Positions 58,801-64,000 of a DNA stretch of 64,000 nt are shown in pieces. The notes under the pieces are model-generated. The model was given only the letters and a program-made list of their open reading frames with translations. It ran no database searches and was not told the origin of the DNA. A program made the position numbers and the translations under genes. The stretch spans positions 1 to 64,000 of the forward strand of contig RQTK01001105.1 of NCBI GenBank assembly GCA_003991915.1. The letters run 5' to 3'. The first letter of the stretch is position 1; the number at the start of each line of letters is the position of its first letter. The stretch comes from Elysia chlorotica (taxonomy: Eukaryota; Mollusca; Gastropoda; Plakobranchidae).

Positions 58801-60365
58801 ATTAGGTTGGAAGTCGGGTCTTAAAAGTCTTGATAGTCAAAATTGTCGGAAAATTTACAGGTCTGTTATGTAGAAAAATTCCAATCTTCACCAAAAGCGC
58901 CCATGCCTCTAGAATTCGTGTTCAGGTCTTCTTCAAGACGAATTAGATGCTAACTCTATTGAAGAAGACATAATTTTCAGAAATCCCTCCCTGGAGGCTG
59001 GAAAGACCAGGAAGCATTCTTGTCCTGGCAGCTCTCCAGAAGGACAAAACCCCTCCAGAATTATATAGAGAAAAGTTTAAACAATCATAGACAATCATTT
59101 AGGCCATTATTTACTTTTCACTGATGGATCTACAGATGAGACCTGCATCGTAGCTGCCTGCCACTCATCCTCAGCAGATGAATGCTGCAGGTGAGCATGA
59201 AGGTGTCAATATTTCCTGCGGAGGCAGTTGCCCTGTGCATGGCACTCTACACTCTTTCCACCTCAAGAAAAGAACACTTTTTAATCCTCTCTGACTCTGA
59301 GAGGCCAATTTAAAAAATTCATGAACTGCAGCAAATGGTAAGAAAATTTCTCTCTGCTGGATCCTCAGCCATGTTGGAATTGAAGGAAATAAAATGGCTT
59401 ATGAATTCTCGTCAAAGATCAGGCTCGAACTGGAACCTACCCAGATGCAGATACTTGAATCAGATGCAAAGCTAATTGTATATAAGTTTATAAGAGAAAA
59501 CTGGAAAGTGCGATGGAAAATCCTGACAGCTACACTGTGCCCAACCACATTTTGGTCACTGGACAGAAGTGTCTTATGCTAGACGACGAGATCAGGTCCG
59601 ACTTGGACATTTTCATCTTACTCACGCCTTCCACAGTGTCATACCTTCAACTATCAATTATCCATTTAGGTCACAATCTGGTTGACTGTCCACTTTTTTA
59701 CAGGGAAAGAAATATGTACCTGGCTTCCAAACCACTAGAGAGCATTTTTACTTATGTACGGCCTCATCACCTATTGTGGTATCTTGAAGTACATTGGTGC
59801 GTTAAATAAATTTAATTGAGATAATCCTACACATGGATCTTTTAAACTACTGTATAAACCTTTTACTTTTAACCAACCTTGTTAAGTTTTTACCACTCAG
59901 AGCGATAAAGGAGTCACTGTTGCTACTGGTAATGTATTAACTGTCTTAGGACATCATGGGCACAATATATAGCCATTACTCCCCCACGAGAACTTCCTTT
60001 GTTTCTAAGAAGCTAATAGATGGACAAGACAGTCATGCATAAATTTCTTTTTCTGCTTTGGTTTTAGTTGCACAATTAACCATAGTTTTAGCCTAATCAG
60101 AAATAGCATTATTTTACGAAAAGTGGTCAAGTGGTCTAGATGGTCAAATTTTTCGGAGGAAAAGCATCTAGCCTTTTAATTTGTACTTTTATTAAAAGCA
60201 TTGTATAAAGGCCTAGATCTAGATCCATAGACTTAAATCTAAGAATTAGATCTAGATCTAGGCCTATGTATTTGGTTTTCCTGAAGAAGAAAAAATCCCA
60301 GTTTCACATTATCTCACAACTTCATATAAAGATGAAAAAGGTAAGACCAGGCACTTACCACCCAT
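41174..60365 (-). CDS. SLC40A1: Ferroportin-like iron exporter (SLC40A1 family)
   Basis: Ferroportin exports Fe2+ across the plasma membrane. Eleven coding exons, 5' to 3': 60365-60359, 57156-57089, 54386-54227, 53959-53720, 52262-52047, 50277-50224, 49880-49807, 48941-48737, 46435-46160, 45652-45485, 41493-41174. All phases close, giving 595 residues (human 571). Family landmarks in order: SAWGDRMW (24-30), LLLSAVYGL, ALVLQN, TLRRIDLATQILAP (163-176), a charged cytoplasmic loop from exons 6-8, LYMTVLGFDSITVG, GLVRTGIFG, WVPGSPFDLS, ITARFGLWLADLAISQ and VVESERG. Many hydrophobic segments fit the usual 12 membrane helices. Asp39 of human aligns with D27, and Asp181 with D168. His43, Cys326 and His507 align with S31, S338 and K529. 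The middle exons (6 and 7) are supported only by splice fit and acidic content. The seven-base first exon is the weakest part of the model. A gap of Ns lies in intron 8. Confidence 0.9.
41645..42465. repeat. Intronic duplicated block, copy 1
   Basis: About 820 bases from 'ttaaaaaagatcagtcaaaacg' to 'tatggataaacatagaaacaa' recur at about 44397-45202 with scattered differences (a few percent by eye). It contains a SINE-like stretch with 'acagttcaaatcccac' (about 41935-42030). It lies in the last intron of ferroportin, next to the broken piggyBac transposase. Confidence 0.85.
42545..43990 (-). pseudogene. Broken piggyBac-family transposase
   Basis: Reading the minus strand across several frames gives the parts of a PGBD-type transposase in order. 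First is FADETNTYVDQIKAAKPN with a following helix (about 43967-43760). Then come YDKLYKIRSLFDHLNNKF and LAFDASMMPFRG (about 43665-43530), DVGHTIYMDSFFSTPELYKHLLKQNT and GTVNKNRKGLP (about 43370-43240), MKGMDQIDQYLAFY and RKTVERWKQAA (about 43040-42960). Last is a Cys-rich tail ending CIELCHEIYHT (about 42640-42570). Stops and frameshifts break every part, so it cannot make enzyme. The first catalytic Asp region (FDASM for the usual IDESM) is altered. Terminal inverted repeats and a TTAA duplication were not found. Confidence 0.85.
44371..45202. repeat. Intronic duplicated block, copy 2, with a 28-base join
   Basis: This is the second copy of the 820-base block (from 44397). The 28 bases before it (ctgtgccatacaatataaaagacaatat) match 40705-40732, which lie beyond the ferroportin 3' end. 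So this copy looks like 40705-42465 with about 0.9 kb removed, including the last ferroportin exon. Confidence 0.8.
45905..46040 (-). mobile_element. Tail part of the SINE family, reverse orientation
   Basis: The words gttgtttaacgtccaac, atattgtggac, gctgccacac and gagtggggatacctgga follow the order seen in the SINE at 31118. The tRNA-like head is not recognisable. It lies in the ferroportin intron between exons 9 and 10. Confidence 0.65.
46645..46830. repeat. (GA)n repeat interrupted by an assembly gap
   Basis: GA runs lie on both sides of 106 Ns (46682-46787). The gap was most likely caused by the repeat. It falls in a ferroportin intron (46436-48736) and does not interrupt a coding exon. 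Confidence 0.95.
52758..52830 (+). repeat. (GGT)n/(AGT)n triplet repeat
   Basis: A run of agt, then ggt, then agt triplets, inside a ferroportin intron. Confidence 0.9.
54440..55195. repeat. Three-part repeat block, first set
   Basis: Three pieces occur in the order A (about 54440-54720), B (about 54790-54940) and C (about 54965-55190). All three recur at 55763-56545, but in the order B, A, C. Piece B is nearly identical between the sets; A and C are more diverged. The block lies in the ferroportin intron between exons 2 and 3. The element type is not known. Confidence 0.7.
55500..55590 (+). mobile_element. tRNA-like SINE head
   Basis: An A-box-like gcgccagatatctctaccat and a B-box-like aaggtttgatcctc occur at tRNA-like spacing. 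It is short and diverged, with no clear body. Confidence 0.4.
55763..56545. repeat. Three-part repeat block, second set (B, A, C order)
   Basis: B' is at about 55774-55920 (gattacatgtattaaaagc ... taagagcaccaa), A' at about 55985-56290 and C' at about 56340-56545 (gtaggggaagatggtg ... cataggagtgtcaaac). See the first set. Confidence 0.7.
57975..59500 (+). pseudogene. Decayed jockey-like non-LTR retrotransposon
   Basis: Near 57985 one frame gives LVLLWNYRGLR, the usual start of a jockey-type endonuclease (W-N-x-R-G-L). Near 59110 another frame gives YFSTDGSTDE, and near 59225 AVALCMALYTLSTSRKEHFLILSDSE. Those resemble the RNase H domain of jockey-like elements (TDGS...; E/A-ALCMAL; ILSDS). 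Almost the whole reverse transcriptase between them is missing, and there are many stops. It lies between ferroportin exons 1 and 2, antisense to the gene. Confidence 0.65.
60359..60365 (-). other. SLC40A1: Proposed ferroportin start exon (7 coding bases)
   Basis: ATG GGT G is followed by gtaagt, a near-perfect donor. The next exon (57156) needs one leading base and supplies GC TGC TGC, giving M-G-G-C-C-A-V. Human ferroportin also has GCC near its start (G12-C13-C14). I saw no iron-responsive element upstream. The site was chosen by phase and donor quality, not by homology. Confidence 0.5.
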
Positions 60366-61157
60366 TCTTTGTAGTAGATTTTACTTTCTAGATCAAGATC
60401 TAATATAATAGACAAAGACAAATGACGAAGTCCTTGCAATGATTGATCGACATGTTCTCTTTTTAAATCCTTAAAAAGGAACTCCCAGCAATCTATATCT
60501 AGATTTAGATGCTAAGGTCTAGATCTAGATCTAGGCTAGTCCTGGGGTGATTTCTTTAAAGCCATAATTGTCAGAACTAAATCAAGATCTATAGATCTAT
60601 ATATATATAGGGGCCTAAACATTATGGTTTGACAGATTGAACTTGGAGCCATCAGATTCAGAGACATTGAAACTTAGAAAGCACTAGAAGATCTATCAGT
60701 CGACCAAAGTAAAATGTATACAGATTTTTCTGAGACCGACACTGGGGACTTTTCTTTTAATGTATTCCTATTCCTGTTTGTTTATTTTTCTTGTTTTTTG
60801 TTCCCAAAGTTTCTCTTTTTATAGTAATGTTATTGTAGTTATTGTATAACGAGTTGTATTATAGCAGTGACATACAGTCATTTTTGCAGTTGGACTTGGA
60901 GATGGTAAACATTGCAATGTGGGCTAAGTTTACAAACAATGCTTGATGATTGATCGATCTGGACGCTATCGATACAAAATACACCATGTACTTAATTAAC
61001 ATTGCGCTGCAACCTGAGACGCTTAGGCTGCAACCTAAGCGTACATAATTATGACCTCTCAGGCTGCAACACAATGCTCATAGCCAACCTGAGTGGGTAT
61101 GTGACACCATCTAAACTCAATTACCACAGCTAGACACTATACACTATAGACTATAAA

Positions 61158-61236
61158 AGTAATAATAATGATAATAGTAATAATAATGATAATGATAATA
61201 ATACTACTACTAATAATAATAATAACAATAATAAAA

Positions 61237-61280
<44 letters not shown>

Positions 61281-61325
61281 ATACTACTACTACTACTACT
61301 AAAAGAAGAAGAAGAAGAAGAAGAG
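61158..61325. repeat. (TAA)n/(ACT)n/(AAG)n triplet repeat
   Basis: Consecutive runs of ata/taa, act and aag triplets. ORFs reading Ser or Leu runs through it are not genes. Confidence 0.95.
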
Positions 61326-61740
61326 TAAAAAGAAGACATGTAATAACCATAACGCTACTTAGACAGTGTTACAGCTAATGTCTACATTCCAAAGAGGTCC
61401 AATACATTTTTAACTTTTAGTTTAGGATGAAATTTTACACAAATAAATTTTCGGCTTAGTCTTTCGGTATTATGAATATCGTTCTATTACAATATATTTT
61501 ATAGTGTTTCTGTTCAAGTAATCATATAATGGACATCAACGCTATGTGTGGCATCGTTCACATCTAATTTTGATTATAGTTCAAATTTTACACAAAGAAA
61601 ACATACTTATGAAAATAAGGAGAGTGTCATCTTCATCAAAAATAATATATTATAAAATTGTAAAATTAATTTTGTTCATGAAAGAAACGTTGAATTGTGT
61701 TTAACAAGTAACACCACAGTACTTTAAACTCTAGTCGAGA

Positions 61741-62070
61741 ACTACAGACGTCCTACTGGGACCTAAATCGGCAGGGAAAGAAGAGTGCCAGACAAGACAA
61801 TAGAACCTTCATTGAAGAACTGACAACAGAAGCAGAGACAGCAGCTGGCCAGAGAAATATGAAGAGGCTATATGATATCACTAGAACACTCTCTGGAAAG
61901 AAGAACTCCAGCAACCGTCCCATAAAAGACAAAGAAGGAAACACCATCCCAGGCGAAGAAGACCAAAGACGACGATGGGCAGAACACTTTAAAGAAACGC
62001 TAAACAGACCAGCACCATCAACCCCAGTGGACATCCCATTGAGAAACAAACCACACATCAAATTCAATAT
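61741..62070 (+). pseudogene. Non-LTR retrotransposon fragment (linker before RT)
   Basis: An open stretch reads AGQRNMKRLYDITRTLSGK, then RPIKDKEGNTIPGEEDQRRRWAEHF and KETLNRPAP. This is the well-known segment before the reverse transcriptase in one common group of animal LINEs (…LY.IT..L.G.......PVKD..G......E...RWAEHF...LNRP). The frame is intact for about 240 bases, so the copy is younger than the other LINE remnants. Nothing of the RT follows. Confidence 0.75.
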
Positions 62071-62489
62071 CTTTGGCATATATATTAAACATTATAAAAT
62101 GTAAAAAAGATTACCTTTTGATCCGTATTATTTTGAAATGTAAAAAGTGCACAAGAAGGGGGAAAAAAACATTCAATGCTATCAAGTTCATTATGATCTA
62201 AAATTAAGATATCCATGTCCAAAGACAGTTAATGCATTATACTAGTAGCAACGGTGACTCCTCTATCTCTCTGAGTAGTAAAAACATAATCCAGTTTATA
62301 TCGTATCAGGGAGCGAAAGAGTTAGAAGAGGGACTCTCTATCTGCTCCACACTCTGTCCCGGATAAAGTTTTAATAAGATTGAGTGCTTTTTGACACTTC
62401 TCCTTCATATATTTCAGGTGAGAGTTTTTTTTGTCAAAAATAACGCCTAAAAATTATGCTTCTTCTTATACAGGAATTCTTTGGCCGCT

Positions 62490-63230
62490 GCTGATGTAGA
62501 GATCAAGATCCTTGTGAAATTTTCTTCTATTACAAAAATGAACAGCTATCGTTTTCTGAGGGTGAGAATTTGAAGCCGCTTATGTCTGCCCATTTCTGAA
62601 GAGCGTTGAGCTGCTGTTGTAGTTGTCGCTCTATGGTTGGAATTGAAGTGGCTCTGTAGCAGACCACAAAATCGTCTACGTGCAACGAGCAGTTTACATT
62701 GTTTTTCAAATTCTCAGTTATGGCATTAATTTGTATGCCAATTAGAATTGGCGAGAGAACACTGCCTTGGGGAACTCCCTGCCCCTTTTACTTGGAACTG
62801 TTGCTTAGCCATGAAATTTTTATGAATATAGGTAGGTTACACTCGAATCCCAAATTCTTAAGGTTTTGAAGTATGCCATACTTCCAGGTTGTATCTTAAG
62901 CTTTTTTCAGGTCAAAGCGGACAGCGACCATGTGTTGGTTATTGTTAAAAGCCTCTCTAATAAACGTTTCAAGGCGGATAAAGTGATCCGTACTGCATCT
63001 TTTTGCTCTAAATCCACACTGAAAGTTGGATAATAGATTATTAACTTCTAAATGCCAAGAAAGTCTTATTGTTACCATTCTTTCAAAAAGTTTACGTAGG
63101 CAGGATGTTAAAGCTATGGGTCTGTAATTTTGTAGGTTTTCCAAGTCTTTTCCAGGTTTTGGAAAGGGGTTACCATGGCTTGGCGCCAGAATTCTGGGAA
63201 GAGTAGGGTAGAGTTCAGAGGGATAAGTCT
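62490..63230 (-). pseudogene. Broken jockey-like reverse transcriptase
   Basis: The minus strand gives FPKPGKDLENLQNYRPIALTS (after a one-base frameshift near 63165). Next are KLFERMV, FQCGFRAKRCSTDH and VAVRFDLKKA, then a stop where the family has Tyr, and DTTWKYGIL. Further on come QGVPQGSVLSP, the catalytic-site region HVDDFVV (Y/HxDD) and TIERQLQQQLNALQKWADINGFKFS. These are the RT motifs of jockey-clade retrotransposons. The frameshift and the nonsense codon, with the missing endonuclease, make it a dead fragment. Confidence 0.85.
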
Positions 63231-64000
63231 GTGAGGCAGAGTATTTTTGACAAAGATAGAATTACCATACAGAGGGGGAAAAAAAAGATACAAAACATAT
63301 TTGATACCAGATAGAAAAAAAAAAGATATTCTTTTCAGTTTGTGTTTATTGTTAAAAAGGATTTTGAAGAATAGACTGCATGATGTGATGCATATACTTA
63401 GAAAATAATGGTGGCATTATAACAAGAATGTACCTAATAATCTTGTATGTTAATGAGTGAAAAAGTCTGTCTTGATAATAAAAATCAATTTATAAAAATT
63501 GTTCTATGATTTTGATCAAAATAAAACAGATAATGATGCACTCAATGCAGCGTTTGACTGAGACATAACTCTTTATATTTACAGTTCCAGAAAGTCTTAG
63601 AAAACATTTTTTTTTCAGTACTGAAAGTTTAAATATATATGTATAAAAATGTATATTGCATTCATAAATAATAATTACTATTTTTCTCTTCATGAAAAAA
63701 AAGGCATGTCAAAGTATACTCGCATATATGTAAAAGAAAATCCAAGAATACTGCATATATTCAAGGTGAAAAATTATGTTTATGTTAAATTTTCTTAAAT
63801 ACTTGTCTATGATTTTTTAATTTTTTGAAAAAGACAATATTACTCTACTTGAAAAGCAGTTTTGTTCGTATATTTTTAAAATTATTGACAAGAAAGTTGG
63901 AGAGCTTATACTTGAATATTAATCATACTGTAATAATACTGCTACAATTTTCTTCATTATATGTCTTAAAAAATTGAAATTATGTTACTGGTACATGTAT

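Larger units (their letters stand above)
60366..64000. other. Ferroportin upstream flank, no further gene seen
   Basis: Apart from the triplet repeat and the two LINE fragments, this is AT-rich DNA with short ORFs only. The ferroportin promoter and 5'UTR should lie at its left end. TAGATC-type motifs are dense at 60216-60264 and 60494-60535. Nothing recognisable was seen from 63240 to the end. Confidence 0.5.

Noticed and set aside
60725-60745. Iron-responsive element for ferroportin (CAGTGT loop on the minus strand)
   Set aside because: The bases on either side do not pair and there is no bulged C at the right place. It is also about 370 bases from the start codon.

Overview
The window is a piece of an animal nuclear genome. 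It is AT-rich, its genes are split by introns, and it carries many microsatellites, tRNA-derived SINEs, decayed non-LTR retrotransposons and DNA transposons, plus one run of Ns. Jockey-like LINE remnants, the particular SINE family and scattered TAGATCTAGATC motifs fit a mollusc, probably a gastropod. That placement is inference, because no sequence search could be run.

Four protein-coding genes can be supported. (1) A cyclin T gene on the minus strand (9156-23889) has ten coding exons, and every splice phase closes. It encodes the cyclin partner of CDK9 in P-TEFb, with a 918-codon Q/H/S-rich terminal exon. (2) PSMA4, the 20S proteasome alpha-4 subunit (subunit name alpha3 in yeast nomenclature), lies on the minus strand (27207-32534). 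Seven exons were found; the exon for the last ~50 residues was not. (3) An intronless gene with an HSF-type DNA-binding domain lies on the plus strand (34571-35581). (4) A ferroportin/SLC40A1-like iron exporter lies on the minus strand (41174-60365). It has eleven coding exons, all phases close, and 595 residues are predicted.

Layout: 1-4.5 kb is a tandemly duplicated segment with a telomere-like tract, then a triplet repeat and a decayed LINE. 4.5-9.1 kb is the 3' flank of cyclin T with two SINEs. 9.1-23.9 kb is cyclin T, and a 1.94-kb element with terminal inverted repeats sits in its second intron. 23.9-27.2 kb is intergenic and holds a SINE and short tandem repeats. 27.2-32.5 kb is PSMA4. 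32.7-33.3 kb is a near-perfect direct repeat just upstream of the PSMA4 start. 33.8-34.1 kb is a SINE, followed by the HSF-type gene. 35.6-41.1 kb is gene-poor. 41.2-60.4 kb is ferroportin, whose last intron contains a broken piggyBac transposase between two copies of an ~820-bp repeat. 60.4-64 kb holds two non-LTR retrotransposon fragments and a triplet repeat.

The four genes do not form a pathway. They act in transcription elongation, protein turnover, DNA binding and iron export. The observation most worth checking is that the ferroportin-like protein keeps the first-site aspartate but lacks three of the four residues that bind metal in human ferroportin, including the hepcidin-binding cysteine. 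I found no previously undescribed multi-gene system.
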